64,000 nt of DNA from Acidobacteriota bacterium (GCA_039030395.1 JBCCEF010000003.1:1-64000); one strand, 5' to 3'. Numbered from the stretch's first letter, positions 25,498-34,852 are shown. Notes: generated by a model not told the origin, from the sequence alone. Numbers and translations: made by a program.

Positions 25498-28400
25498 CGT
25501 TCTTCAAGGTTTCGAGCAGCGGGATCTTGAGGCTCCCCCAGGCCGCCGCCAGGCCGGCGAGGGTGCCGACGGCGAAGACCGTGGCGAGGAGTGCCAGGAG
25601 GGAGAACCAGGGTGCCTGGCCGCGGCCGGCCAATAGGTGCGGCGCGACGGCGGCGAGGCCGGCGACGGCACCCAAGGCGATGCCGACGACCAGCAGGAAG
25701 GCGTTCTCGAGCACCACCAGGCGGGCCAGCTTGCCACGCCGGAAGCCGAAGGCGCGCAGCGCCGCCAGTTCGCCGCGCCGCTCGACCACGTTCTTCACCA
25801 TCACCACCCCCAGGCCGAGGGTGCCGAGGAGGAGACCCAGGCCGCCGAGGGCCTGGAAGGTGGTCAGGTACATGTTCTCGACCGCCAGGTAGGCGGCGAT
25901 CTTCTCAGCCGTTCCCTGTCCGTCGAAGCCGTAGTCCTCGAAGCCCTCTTCGAGAGCCTCGATCACCTCCGGCGCACCTTCCTCGACCAGGAAGTAGCCG
26001 TAGCCGTCGTGGCTCGCGAAGTGTTCGAGGAAGCGATCTTCGGCCACGATCAGCTCGCTTTGGAACAGGCTGCCTTCAAGCAGGCCGACGATGCGCAGGC
26101 GCACCGGCTCGCCGGAGTCGCTGGTCAGTTCCAGCTCGCCTCCTAGGCCGAGATGCAGGATCCAGCGCACCGAGGCGTAGTCGCCGATCGCCGGGATAAC
26201 GCCGGGGCCGAGGTCCCGTTCGAGCAGGCTCCACGGGTTGTCGACCTCCGAGGATGCGGCGCGAAAGTGGAAGCCGCCGCGCTCGATGAACTCCGCCGGC
26301 GCGCCCAGCACCCGCGGTTCTTCCGGCTGGTAGAGATTGAGGCAGCTCGCATCTTCGCCGGGCAGCAGGCGGAAGGGAACCACTCCCGCCGCCGCCACCC
26401 GCGCGGCTTTCGGGGCTTCGAAGCCCATCTCCTCCAGACTCTCGAAGCGGGCGGGATCGCGCCGCACGGGCACGTCCGTTTCCCCCACCAGGGCGTAGCC
26501 GCCGGTGCCGCTCGCGCGATCGGCGGCATCCTGTGGCCCGGTCTTGCGGTTGGCGGTGACGCTGACCAGCACAAAGCAGGCGCAGGCGACCAGGATGACC
26601 GACAGCAGGCTGCGGCCCGGCTGGCTGGTGCTGTTGCGGGCGGCGAGGGCCGCGGCGCTGCCGCGGATCGGCACCTCGGCGGTGCGGCCGCGGGCTCCGG
26701 CGGCGCGGCACCAGGCGGCGAAGGCGGCGAAGCCGGTGGCGCAGAGGGTGGCGCCGAGGGCGAAGAACAGCCCCGGCGCGGCCTCGCCGCCCCCGGTACT
26801 GAGAAGTAGCGAAGCGGCCAGTAGGAGGGCGGCCGTAGCGCCCAGGATCCAGGCGGCGCGGCGGGCCTTTCCTCCGGCCACGCGGCTTCCGTCCGCACCG
26901 CTCGCGGACCAGGTGCCGGCGAGCAGTCCAAGGGTCGTCTGGCGGCCCAGGCGGCGGACCGCCAGGACGAGAACCCCAGCGACCAGCGCCACCGCCGCGA
27001 CGGCGCCGATCAGCAGGGTGGTCGGTTCGACCGCCAGTTCGAGAAAGGGCGCATCGATCAGCGGCGACCACCAAACTGCCAGGGCGCGCAGCAGGAGGCG
27101 GCCGTAGAGCACCGCCAGGGCGGTGCCGGCGAGGGCGCCGGCGGCGGCGAGCACGAGCCCTTCGGTCAGTACTTGCCGGCGCACCGCCGCCAGCGGGAAG
27201 CCCATCGCCAGGCGCAGGCCCCACTCCGGCGCTCGCCGTTCAACGGCGAGGCGGAAGAGAAGCGCCACCAGTAGCGCCGCCGAGGCGATCAGGAACATGC
27301 TGAAGCCGAGGAACAGGCCGGTGAAGTCTGTCGCTCCGGAGGCCCCTTCGAGGCCCCGCTCCTTGACCGCGAGGAAGGTCAGGCCGGTGGCGTCAAGGGG
27401 TAGCCGCCCCGGTAGCTCTGAGCGCAGGGATGGCTCCAGCGCAGCGAGACCGTCGCTCCCTTCGAAGTCAGCGGCGGGGGCCAGGCGAAGCGATGTCAGT
27501 TCGCCGAAGCGGTTGCTCCACAGGCGGGCCCCGGCAGCCGGCGCAACAAAGCCTTTGGGGGCTGCCCGGTAGCGGTCCCAGTAGTCCTCGTCGCGCTCCG
27601 TCACGGCGTCCAGATCCACCGGGAAGGGCGGATCCCAGGAGGAGATATCGCCCGCCTCGGCGATGCCGGGAAACTCCGGGGTCAACCGGGGATCGACGGC
27701 CAGGCCGTCCAGGGCGACGATGCCGGCGACGCGGAAATCCGCCCGGCGGGTGATCAGTTCATCCCGCGGGCCGACGGCGTAGTACGTCAAGGTCAGGGCA
27801 TCGCCGGAGGAGGCCTCCAGATCCTCGGCGGTCCAGGTGTCGAGCAGGATGTCGCCGTCGGCGAGGGGCGGCGCCGGTGTGCCGTCGATCAGGGTCAACT
27901 CGCCGAAGGCCTCCGGCACCGGTGTTTCGAAAGCGGCGATGGTGGCATAGGCCGTCGACCGGTCGCCGACCGCCATCTCGTTGGCCAGGTAGGAGAGCAC
28001 CGGCTGGACGGTGGCGCCGGCCTCCGTCGCCACCGCGGTGATCGCCTCGGCCACCGGCGGGCGCAGCACGAAGTCGCGACTCTCGACGATCAAACGGCCG
28101 TCCGCCCGATGCAGGTCGAGACCGAGATCGGCGAGCGGAAAGGCCTGGCGCACAGCCGCATCGAGATCGACCGGCGACTCGCCGTCGCTCACCAATAGGG
28201 CGTTGATCCAGCGCCGCCGGTCGTCTCGCGGGTTGCGGTTGGCGGCTCGCTGAATATCGCGCAGCGGCACGTAGAGGGTGCGCGGCAGCTCCTGGGAGGG
28301 GGCCAGGCCGAAGCGCCCGGGACCGGTGTCGGGGATGACCGCCGCCACCGTTGCCCGCAGGGCCTCGATGGTTTCCTGGGAATCGGCGCCGCCGGCGAGG

Positions 28401-28912
28401 GTGGCGCGGGGAATCTCGTCCTGCCCTTCGAAGGAGAGGAGAAGTCCATCCCCGGGGGCGACGCCGAGGTCCGCCGCCAGGGCCTGGTTCAACACCGCCG
28501 GCGGAAAGATCTGGCCGCTCTGGCGGGTGAGACCTTCGGCGAGCGGGGTACCATCCTCGAACAGGTCGGCGAAGCTTTCCTCGATGCCGTAGATGCCCAC
28601 CCGGGTGGCCCGCCGGCGGCTGTCCGCGGCGACGGCGCTGCCCCGAAGGACGATCGCCGGCACCACTCGCGAACCACCTTGGGAGGGATCGCCGAGTTGC
28701 TCTTGCAGCCGCTCGGCGGATTCCCGGGCGATCTGGCTGGGCACCACCAGGGCGTGGTCGATCTCCCCCAGCCGGTCGAGGGTCAGGCCGCGCAGGCTGG
28801 CGCGCATCGAGTCCCCCACCAGCAGCGCGCCGGTCAGCACCGCCGTGGCGACGGCGGCGCCGGCCGCCACCGCCAGATTGGGGCGCCAGTGGTGGATCAG
28901 TCCGCGGAGCAT
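25493..28912 (-). CDS. FtsX-type ABC transporter permease (large, two FtsX domains)
   Basis: An inner-membrane permease of 1,139 residues in the MacB/LolC-E/FtsX superfamily. An N-terminal helix (LAVAAGAAVATAVLTGALLVG) leads to a large periplasmic domain. A first FtsX three-helix block lies around residues 550-680 (FLIASAALLVALLFRLAVERR and following), then further helices, a second periplasmic domain, and a C-terminal FtsX block with the coupling sequence VVERRGELAALRAFGFRRGKL. I chose the ATG at 28912, which overlaps the ATPase gene by 16 bases; the longer frame adds only an Arg-rich antisense-like stretch. It probably works with the adjacent ATPase in export, lipoprotein release or cell-envelope stress. 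Its stop codon is the first triplet of repeat E1. Confidence 0.85.
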   Translation of the reverse strand: MLRGLIHHWRPNLAVAAGAAVATAVLTGALLVGDSMRASLRGLTLDRLGEIDHALVVPSQIARESAERLQEQLGDPSQGGSRVVPAIVLRGSAVAADSRRRATRVGIYGIEESFADLFEDGTPLAEGLTRQSGQIFPPAVLNQALAADLGVAPGDGLLLSFEGQDEIPRATLAGGADSQETIEALRATVAAVIPDTGPGRFGLAPSQELPRTLYVPLRDIQRAANRNPRDDRRRWINALLVSDGESPVDLDAAVRQAFPLADLGLDLHRADGRLIVESRDFVLRPPVAEAITAVATEAGATVQPVLSYLANEMAVGDRSTAYATIAAFETPVPEAFGELTLIDGTPAPPLADGDILLDTWTAEDLEASSGDALTLTYYAVGPRDELITRRADFRVAGIVALDGLAVDPRLTPEFPGIAEAGDISSWDPPFPVDLDAVTERDEDYWDRYRAAPKGFVAPAAGARLWSNRFGELTSLRLAPAADFEGSDGLAALEPSLRSELPGRLPLDATGLTFLAVKERGLEGASGATDFTGLFLGFSMFLIASAALLVALLFRLAVERRAPEWGLRLAMGFPLAAVRRQVLTEGLVLAAAGALAGTALAVLYGRLLLRALAVWWSPLIDAPFLELAVEPTTLLIGAVAAVALVAGVLVLAVRRLGRQTTLGLLAGTWSASGADGSRVAGGKARRAAWILGATAALLLAASLLLSTGGGEAAPGLFFALGATLCATGFAAFAAWCRAAGARGRTAEVPIRGSAAALAARNSTSQPGRSLLSVILVACACFVLVSVTANRKTGPQDAADRASGTGGYALVGETDVPVRRDPARFESLEEMGFEAPKAARVAAAGVVPFRLLPGEDASCLNLYQPEEPRVLGAPAEFIERGGFHFRAASSEVDNPWSLLERDLGPGVIPAIGDYASVRWILHLGLGGELELTSDSGEPVRLRIVGLLEGSLFQSELIVAEDRFLEHFASHDGYGYFLVEEGAPEVIEALEEGFEDYGFDGQGTAEKIAAYLAVENMYLTTFQALGGLGLLLGTLGLGVVMVKNVVERRGELAALRAFGFRRGKLARLVVLENAFLLVVGIALGAVAGLAAVAPHLLAGRGQAPWFSLLALLATVFAVGTLAGLAAAWGSLKIPLLETLKND

Positions 28913-29583
28913 CTTCCTTCCGACAGCCGACAGCGGCGCGCGAAGCGGCTGGCGAGGTCTTCGCTGTGGGTGACGACGATCATCACCTGGGAGCCCTCGC
29001 CGGAGCGCGAGCCTTGTTCGTGCAGCTCGAACAGCAGATCCGCGACGGCGCGCGAGGTGGCGGCGTCGAGGCTGCCGGTGGGTTCGTCGCACAGCAGGAG
29101 TTGCGGCTGGCGGATCAAGGCCCGGGCCACCGCCACCCGCTGCCGCTCACCGCCGGAAAGTTCCGCCGGCCGGTGGTTGCGCCGGTGGCCGAGGCCGACC
29201 CGCTCGATCAAGTCCTGGGCGCGCCGGCGGTCGGCGGCGCGGTCCGAAGGAAAAGCGAAGGTGGGGAGCAGGACGTTTTCGATCACCGAAAATTGCGGCA
29301 GCAGGCGATGCTCCTGGAAGACAAAGCCGATGTGCTCGTTGCGGAAGCGGGCCAGCTCCGGCTCCGACAAGGCGGCTGGATCCCGGCCGTCGAGGCGGTA
29401 GGAGCCGGAAGTCGGGTGGTCGAGGGTGCCGAGGAGGTGCAGCAGGGTGCTCTTGCCGGAACCGGAGGGTCCGGTGACGGCCATCGCCTCCCCCGCCGCC
29501 AGGCAAAAGGTGATGTCGCGCAGTACCTCGACCTCGGTGTCGCCGAGGGTGAAGTTCTTCTGGAGCTTCGAGACTTCGAGCAT
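28897..29583 (-). CDS. ABC transporter ATP-binding protein (MacB/LolD type)
   Basis: A 228-residue ATPase. Walker A is GPSGSGKST (about residues 39-47), the Q-loop is VFQEHRLLPQFSV, the signature is LSGGERQRVAVARAL and Walker B is LLLCDEPTGSLD, with a switch His in VVTHSED. The size and the HRLLPQFSVIENV motif are typical of LolD/MacB ATPases, which pair with FtsX-type permeases. It overlaps the permease gene downstream by 16 bases and follows the TPR gene closely. Confidence 0.93.
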   Translation of the reverse strand: MLEVSKLQKNFTLGDTEVEVLRDITFCLAAGEAMAVTGPSGSGKSTLLHLLGTLDHPTSGSYRLDGRDPAALSEPELARFRNEHIGFVFQEHRLLPQFSVIENVLLPTFAFPSDRAADRRRAQDLIERVGLGHRRNHRPAELSGGERQRVAVARALIRQPQLLLCDEPTGSLDAATSRAVADLLFELHEQGSRSGEGSQVMIVVTHSEDLASRFARRCRLSEGRCSAD

Positions 29584-29605
29584 CAGGCCTTCCTTTGCAC
29601 CGGGC

Positions 29606-30958
29606 TCAGGCCATCGTCGGCTGCAGATCCTCGGCCGCCCGCCGCGCCTCCTCCGCCCCTTCCTGGTCGCCCGAGAGCTCGCGATGGCGGGCGATAAGGC
29701 GCAGGTCCGTCGCCTTGAAATGGCCCTTGCGGGCGCCGTAGATCAGCCCGAGGAGCTGGTCCGCGCGTGCGAGGTTCGGAGGCTCTTGGTCCAGGTAGAG
29801 GCGGGCCAGGGCGCGGGTGGACGGTAGGTGGAGGGGCGGCTTGGAGCAGTTGCCGGAAGCACAGCTCGGCGCGATGGCCGTCTCCAGACACGCGACCGCC
29901 TGGTCCTTGAGTTCCAGCGCTTCGAGGGCGCGGGCCAGCAAATAGGGAAAGGCCGGTGTGCGCGGATACTGCTGGGCCGCCGCAGCGAGGAAGTCGCGCG
30001 CCTCGTCGAGGCGCTCGAGGTTCAACAGGGCGACGCCGAAGAGTTCCGCCAGTTCCGGGCCGCTGTTGGCGGGGTTCTCCAGCAGCGGGTCCGCCAACCG
30101 TTCCACCACCGCCTCGGAGTCGCCCGCCTCGAGGGCGGCCTCGGTCCACAGGCGGGGTACCGAGAGGTCACCGGCGCGGTCCAGTGGGGTGTCACCGAAG
30201 GTTTCCCAGGCGATATCGAAGTCCTCCCGGGCGCCGGCCGCCTCGCCCGTTGCCAGGCGGCAGCGTCCGCGCTCCAGGCGCAGCACCGGATCGCCCGGGT
30301 CGGCGGCGACCAGATCTTCGAAGCCCGCCGAGGCCTCGGCGAATCGGCCCTCGTTGAGGTGGACCAAAGCCCTCCGGAAGGGCCGCGGCCGGTCGTCGTA
30401 TCGGCCGGCGACGGCCGGGCTGAGCATGTCGATGAAGGTGGCGTAAAGGGTCTCGTCGTCGGCCGAGCCATCGAATTCTCCGCCCTCGAACACTTCGGCG
30501 TGGTCTTCGGGATCGAAGGACCGGGGTTTGGGCGTCCTCCCGCCGGATCCGCCGAAGGGGTCCGAGCCGCCGCTGCCGCGGGCGGCGCTAGACGCGTAGG
30601 CCTCATGGGTATTGGCCGAGGCTTGCCGCCGGGCGATGGAGGCCAGCCGCTGCCGGACCTCCTCCTCGCGCGCCGAACCGACGGCGTGTTCGAGGGCAGA
30701 GCGCAGCCAGTCGCCGGCTTCCACCAGGTCGCCGTTCTTTTCGGCTTCCGCCGCCCGGTCGAGAGTTCCCTCGAGCATTGCCATGCGCGCCCGCCGCGCC
30801 AGATCCGTCGCCCGCTCGCGCAGGTAGGGGTCCGATCCGGCTTGAATGCCCTCTGCGATCTGCCGGGCGCGCAGCAGATTCCCTCGGCTGAGCAGTTCTT
30901 CGGCGTTAGCCAGGGCGGCGGCTGGGTCTTTGCGGAACAGGCGGTTTAGGAATCCCAT
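29606..30958 (-). CDS. TPR-repeat protein, function unknown
   Basis: A 450-residue soluble protein composed mostly of helical repeats resembling TPRs (for example RALVHLNEGRFAEASAGFEDLVAADPGDPVLRLERGR, cited in part). There is a Gly/Ser-rich linker near residues 125-145 and an acidic stretch after it. It has no signal peptide. The gene lies 22 bases upstream of the ABC ATPase gene and 31 bases downstream of the MATE gene, so an assembly or scaffold role for the transporter is possible but unproven. Confidence 0.65.
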   Translation of the reverse strand: MGFLNRLFRKDPAAALANAEELLSRGNLLRARQIAEGIQAGSDPYLRERATDLARRARMAMLEGTLDRAAEAEKNGDLVEAGDWLRSALEHAVGSAREEEVRQRLASIARRQASANTHEAYASSAARGSGGSDPFGGSGGRTPKPRSFDPEDHAEVFEGGEFDGSADDETLYATFIDMLSPAVAGRYDDRPRPFRRALVHLNEGRFAEASAGFEDLVAADPGDPVLRLERGRCRLATGEAAGAREDFDIAWETFGDTPLDRAGDLSVPRLWTEAALEAGDSEAVVERLADPLLENPANSGPELAELFGVALLNLERLDEARDFLAAAAQQYPRTPAFPYLLARALEALELKDQAVACLETAIAPSCASGNCSKPPLHLPSTRALARLYLDQEPPNLARADQLLGLIYGARKGHFKATDLRLIARHRELSGDQEGAEEARRAAEDLQPTMA

Positions 30959-30989
30959 CGGGGTGGCCTCCTGGGGTTCGCGGTCGGGA

Positions 30990-32417
30990 TCAGACCTGGC
31001 GGTTTTTCCAGCGCCCGCGCCGGAACACGAGCACTCCGGTGACTGTCAACACGATTTCGGCGACGAGTATTGCCAGAAACACGCCCCGTTCTTCAAGGCC
31101 CGCCATTTGCGCCAGGCCGTAGGCGAGGGGAATCTGCAGCAACCAGTAGCAGAAGAAGTTGATCACCGTCGGGGTGTTGGTGTCGCCGGCGCCATTGAAG
31201 GCCTGCACGATCACCATGCCGATGGCGTAGAAAGCGTAGCCGTAGGCCATCACCCGCAGGCAGTCGGCGGCGATCGGCAGCACCGCCGGATCGTGGGTGA
31301 AGATGCCCACGACCGCTTCGGCGAAGAAGATGAAGACGATGCCGACCATGCCGAGGAAGGCCATGTTGTACCAGCTCGTCAACCACACCGAGCGTTCCGC
31401 CCGGTCCGCCTTGCCGGCGCCGAGGTTCTGGCCCACCAGGGTCGCCGCGGCGTTGCCCATGCCCCAGGAGGGCAGCAGCGCGAAGATCGCGATGCGGATG
31501 GCGATGGTGTAGCCGGCCAGGGCCGAACTGCCGAAGATCGCCAGGATACGCACCAGGCCGATCCAGCTCGATGTGGCGATCAAGAACTGCATGATGCCGC
31601 CGGCGGAAACCTTGAGCAGCCGTAAGGTGACGGAGGGGTTGAAGCGCAGGTGCCGGCCGGCGATGGTGATGCGGCCGTGGCCCTTGAACATGCAGTAGAA
31701 CTGGTAGAGCACGCCGATGCCCCGGCCGGTGTTGGTGGCGACGGCCGCCCCGAGCAGGCCCAACTCCGGGAACGGTCCGAGGCCGAAGATCAGGCAGGGA
31801 TCGAGAACGATGTTGATGCCGTTCGCTAGCCAGAGGGAGCGCATGGCGACACTCGCATCGCCGGCGCCGCGGAAGATCGCGTTGTTCAAGAACAGCAGAA
31901 CGATGGTCACACTGCCGCCGGTCATCAGCGTGGTGTAGGGCGTACCGACGGCGATGACCTCTGGGGTGGCGCCCATCAGGGCGAGGATCTTCGGCGCCGC
32001 CCAAACGCCGGTGACGCCGATGGCGGCGCTCACCGCCAGGCCGAGGAGAATCGCCTGCACCGCCGTGACGGAGGCCTGTTCGCGGTTCTTTTCGCCTATG
32101 CGCCGGGCGACCACCGCGGTGGTCGCCATCGACAGGCCGATGGCGATGGCGAAGACCAGCGTCAAGACCGATTCCGTCAGACCGACGGTGGCGACGGCGT
32201 CGGCGCCGAGGCGGGCGACGAAGAAAACGTCGACCACCGCGAAGATCGACTCCATCGACATTTCGAGCACCATCGGAATGGCCAGCAAACCGATCGCCCG
32301 CCCGAGGCTGCCCTGGGTAAAGTCCTCCTCGGTTCCGGCCAGGGCCTGGCGGAGGAATCGCCAGCTTCGGCGGACGGCGCCGGCGGGCGGTTGGGGAGAG
32401 ATTGTGGGTTCGGGCAT
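30990..32417 (-). CDS. MATE-family efflux transporter
   Basis: About 475 residues with 12 predicted transmembrane helices in two MatE halves; the N-terminal half contains IPMVLEMSMESIFAVVDVFFVARLGADAVA, typical of the NorM/DinF-like superfamily. It is expected to export cationic drugs or metabolites in exchange for Na+ or H+. I chose the ATG at 32417, which opens with a short Pro-rich cytoplasmic tail; the upstream in-frame TTG is unlikely. It is first in the minus-strand run ending with the ABC permease. Confidence 0.9.
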   Translation of the reverse strand: MPEPTISPQPPAGAVRRSWRFLRQALAGTEEDFTQGSLGRAIGLLAIPMVLEMSMESIFAVVDVFFVARLGADAVATVGLTESVLTLVFAIAIGLSMATTAVVARRIGEKNREQASVTAVQAILLGLAVSAAIGVTGVWAAPKILALMGATPEVIAVGTPYTTLMTGGSVTIVLLFLNNAIFRGAGDASVAMRSLWLANGINIVLDPCLIFGLGPFPELGLLGAAVATNTGRGIGVLYQFYCMFKGHGRITIAGRHLRFNPSVTLRLLKVSAGGIMQFLIATSSWIGLVRILAIFGSSALAGYTIAIRIAIFALLPSWGMGNAAATLVGQNLGAGKADRAERSVWLTSWYNMAFLGMVGIVFIFFAEAVVGIFTHDPAVLPIAADCLRVMAYGYAFYAIGMVIVQAFNGAGDTNTPTVINFFCYWLLQIPLAYGLAQMAGLEERGVFLAILVAEIVLTVTGVLVFRRGRWKNRQV

Positions 32418-32624
32418 GGGAGAAGTACCTGGATCGAAAACTGAGACGGGGCCGCCAGCATAGACGATCTGCCGCAACGACGTGAGGGCCGAGGAATCGT
32501 TGGCGTCTTTCGAGAGGAGGTTCGGCTCGCTTTCGGCCCCTTGACGGCACTCTAGGAGTGGCTTGCAAATAGATGGGTGTCGATAAGATGGGTTTTGTAT
32601 CAGAAGATCTCAGGAGAAGACTTG

Positions 32625-33278
32625 ATGAGTTTGAAGACCGACCGAACGCAGGTGCGCCGTGTCCGGGAACGAGGAGTCTACGATCGGCAGGAGATCCACT
32701 CCATCCTCGACGAAGGTCTGGTGTGCCACGTCGGCTTCGTTCACCGGCATCAGCCCTACGTGATCCCCACCGCCTACGCCCGCCGCGGCGACGAAGTGTT
32801 GATCCACGGTTCGGTGCTGAGCCGCATGATGAAGACCTTGGGCGAGGGCATGCCGGCGTGCCTGACGGTGACCCTGCTCGACGGCCTGGTGCTGGCGCGG
32901 TCGACCTTTCATCACTCGATGAATTATCGCTCGGTGGTGGTGCTGGGGAAGCTGCGTCCGATCGAGGGCGACGAAGCTCGCCTCGCTGCCCTCGATGCGC
33001 TGGTGGAGCACTTGGTTCCGGGCCGCTCCCGCGACGCGCGCCTGCCGTCGGACAAAGAGCTGGCCGCCACCGAGGTGCTCTCCATGGCGATCGACGAGGC
33101 CTCCGCCAAGGTCCGCAAGGGCGACCCGGGCGATGCCAAGGCGGACCTCGACCTCGACTATTGGTCGGGGGTGGTGCCCCTGATCCGTCAATTCGGCGAG
33201 CCGGAGCCCGCCCCGAATTTGAAGGAAGGCATTGCTCTGCCGGAGTACCTCAAGCCCTACCGCCGGCCGACCGGCTGA
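32625..33278 (+). CDS. Pyridoxamine 5'-phosphate oxidase-family flavin-binding protein
   Basis: A 217-residue split-beta-barrel flavoprotein. The N-terminal region (LDEGLVCHVGFVHRHQPYVIPTAYARRGDEVLIHGS) and the following SRMMKTL and FHHSMNYRSVVVLG segments match the FMN-binding PNPOx-like family often annotated as flavin-nucleotide-binding or nitroimidazole-resistance-like. An AGGAGA Shine-Dalgarno at 32612-32617 fixes the ATG at 32625 over an upstream in-frame start. The gene is monocistronic and divergent from the MATE gene. Confidence 0.8.
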   Translation: MSLKTDRTQVRRVRERGVYDRQEIHSILDEGLVCHVGFVHRHQPYVIPTAYARRGDEVLIHGSVLSRMMKTLGEGMPACLTVTLLDGLVLARSTFHHSMNYRSVVVLGKLRPIEGDEARLAALDALVEHLVPGRSRDARLPSDKELAATEVLSMAIDEASAKVRKGDPGDAKADLDLDYWSGVVPLIRQFGEPEPAPNLKEGIALPEYLKPYRRPTG

Positions 33279-33294
33279 ATGCGCAAACGAAGAA

Positions 33295-33323
33295 GCCGGC
33301 GCACCCTGGAGGGCCACGCCGGC
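33295..33323 (+). terminator. Probable hairpin terminator after the PNPOx-like gene
   Basis: GCCGGCG (33295-33301) pairs with CGCCGGC (33317-33323), with inner CCT/AGG pairing. It is 17 bases after the stop; the T run downstream is weak. Confidence 0.5.
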
Positions 33324-33365
33324 CTTGAACTACAGCCGGGTACTAGGCTCAACCCGCGACCGAGC

Positions 33366-33518
33366 CCGAGAGGGCTGGGCGCCCCCGCCGAGGACGGGGC
33401 GGCCCGCGTAGGGGTGAGGCCAGGAACTGGCCGAGGGGGGCGCCTTTAGCCCCCCTCAGAACCCATTAGAAGGCCTGCTGAAAAATGCGCGAAGCGCATC
33501 TTCAGCAGAGACTTCTAA
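33366..33518 (-). repeat. Composite hairpin element, copy E2, at the matrixin stop codon
   Basis: Hairpin A (33518-33466): arms TTAGAAG/CTTCTAA outside, CTGCTGAA/TTCAGCAG inside and ATGCGC-gaa-GCGCAT at the tip; its TAG (33517-33515) is the matrixin stop. Hairpin B (33433-33457): GAGGGGGGC/GCCCCCCTC, 9 bp. Hairpin C (33418-33432): GGCCAG-gaa-CTGGCC. These are followed by the TAGGGGTGA motif (33409-33417) and a GC-rich D region. The order and orientation are the same as in E1 and E3. Confidence 0.8.
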
Positions 33519-34141
33519 TAAAGATCGCGGATGGCGGCCTCATCGTCCGACGCGGTGGTGCGCGGCGAGTCGTTGCAGGGGCCGGTGGAGGCGAACATCG
33601 TCGCGTTGCCCACCGGCGAGTGGCCGAGGCCGAGGAGATGACCGACCTCGTGCACCATCACCGCTTCCACGTAGAACTCCTGACCGGCGCAGGTCTCGCC
33701 GCGGGAGCCCCAGTTGAAGCGGGTGTTGGTGACGATGTCCGCGTCGAAGATCCGGTAGGTGCCGTTCGACCGCCGGGTGTAGTACCCGGTGAAGGTGGCC
33801 GCCAAGCAGCCTCCCGTGCAGACCCCGATCGGGTCGCGGAAGTTGAGCATCGGCCGGCCGTCTCCGAGCCGGAAGGAGCCGACAGAGCCGATGTTCGCCC
33901 ACACCACCCGGCCGGCGCCGGAACCGTTCCAGCCGGCGTTCGAGCGGATGGCGTTGCGGGTGCGGGTACGGCCGCCGTCACCGTCGATGACGCTCGACAA
34001 GCCGCGGTTGTCGACGATGATCGTCGGGGCGCTGTTCCAGGTGCGGCGCGGACTGAGCAGCACGTAGGCGGACAGGCTGCCGGCGAACAGCAAGGTGAGA
34101 AGGGCGAAGGTGACGAGGGTTGCGAAACGGTGCTTGTTCAT
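33515..34141 (-). CDS. Matrixin-family secreted zinc metalloprotease
   Basis: A 208-residue protein. An N-terminal hydrophobic signal (FATLVTFALLTLLFAGSLSA) is followed directly by the catalytic domain. The zinc site HEVGHLLGLGH (HExxHxxGxxH) lies at about residues 163-173, and a downstream SPVGNATMFAS segment provides the metzincin Met-turn. There is no propeptide or cysteine switch, so activity must be controlled otherwise. It is 21 bases downstream of a secreted protein of unknown function, which may be its partner or inhibitor. The stop TAG is the first triplet of repeat E2. Confidence 0.88.
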   Translation of the reverse strand: MNKHRFATLVTFALLTLLFAGSLSAYVLLSPRRTWNSAPTIIVDNRGLSSVIDGDGGRTRTRNAIRSNAGWNGSGAGRVVWANIGSVGSFRLGDGRPMLNFRDPIGVCTGGCLAATFTGYYTRRSNGTYRIFDADIVTNTRFNWGSRGETCAGQEFYVEAVMVHEVGHLLGLGHSPVGNATMFASTGPCNDSPRTTASDDEAAIRDLY

Positions 34142-34162
34142 CAGAAATCGTCTCCTATTCGC

Positions 34163-34720
34163 CTAGCGGTGGATCAGGCCGGCATCCGCCGCGTCGTCGA
34201 GGATCGAGGTCTTGAGCTCGTCCAGGTTCTGAGCCGCCGGCAGCGACGCCTTCAGCCCGTCGAGGGTCACGAGGTTGGTTTCCAGCTCAACGGCAGGAAT
34301 CGCCATTGCAACGCCTGCGTCGTTCTCGACGACGCGGTAGAGGCCTTGCTGGTAGCCGGTGACTTTGTGGGTGCCGTGGTCGTCCGGCTGGAGGAACATC
34401 AGCACCTTCTGATCCGGCTCGAAGGTGGGAAAGCCGTGAGCTTCCACCCGGAAGCCATCGACCTCGCCGCCATAGGTGCGCACGGTGACGATGGAGTCGG
34501 CCTTGCCGAGAATTTCATCGTCGATCTGCACCTGAGCTTCGGTGACAATGATCTGGTTGGTTTCGTTCCAAAAGGAGTCCACCGTCAAGACGGTGCCTTC
34601 GACGACGGCGGTGGATTCGCGGAGCAGGTCGTCCTGCGACTGCGCCACGAAGGTGGACGCCGAAGCGGATAGGGCGAGGGCGACGGCGAGTACCAATCCA
34701 AGCGAGAGAAACCTTTTCAT
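34163..34720 (-). CDS. Secreted protein of unknown function, partner of matrixin
   Basis: A 185-residue protein with a clear signal peptide (MKRFLSLGLVLAVALALSASAS). The mature part looks beta-rich and starts with STAVVEGTVLTVDSFW, reminiscent of small OB-like or lipocalin-like domains encoded near bacterial matrixins. I chose the ATG at 34720, which follows a strong AAGGAGG; an upstream in-frame start would include that Shine-Dalgarno. The gene is in an operon with the matrixin protease, and an inhibitory, chaperone or substrate role is plausible. No catalytic residues were recognised. Confidence 0.65.
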   Translation of the reverse strand: MKRFLSLGLVLAVALALSASASTFVAQSQDDLLRESTAVVEGTVLTVDSFWNETNQIIVTEAQVQIDDEILGKADSIVTVRTYGGEVDGFRVEAHGFPTFEPDQKVLMFLQPDDHGTHKVTGYQQGLYRVVENDAGVAMAIPAVELETNLVTLDGLKASLPAAQNLDELKTSILDDAADAGLIHR

Positions 34721-34737
34721 GCAACCTCCTTGTTGCA
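34720..34737 (-). promoter_or_regulatory. Small hairpin holding the Shine-Dalgarno in its loop
   Basis: On the minus strand TGCAAC-aaggag-GTTGCA forms a 6-bp stem whose loop carries the Shine-Dalgarno purines. It ends at the first base of the start codon at 34720, so it could modulate translation of the protease operon. Confidence 0.4.
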
Positions 34738-34823
34738 AAAAAGATTGGAAAATGTGCGGGCGCCCGGACGTTTCCGGGGCTCCGCACCTTCACGCGCTCG
34801 GGAGGCCTCCTAAGCTGTCGCGG

Positions 34824-34852
34824 AGAATATTCTATTAACCGAATAATTGCAA
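34824..34852 (-). promoter_or_regulatory. Sigma-70-like promoter for the matrixin operon
   Basis: On the minus strand TTGCAA (34852-34847) is separated by 17 bases from TATTCT (34829-34824), within an AT-rich island unusual for this genome. It lies about 100 bases upstream of the start at 34720. A 10-bp palindrome, AGAATATTCT, covers the -10. Confidence 0.5.

Noticed and set aside
28679-29697. Plus-strand open frames over the ABC ATPase region
   Set aside because: They are antisense to the ATPase, which has all ABC signature motifs on the minus strand.
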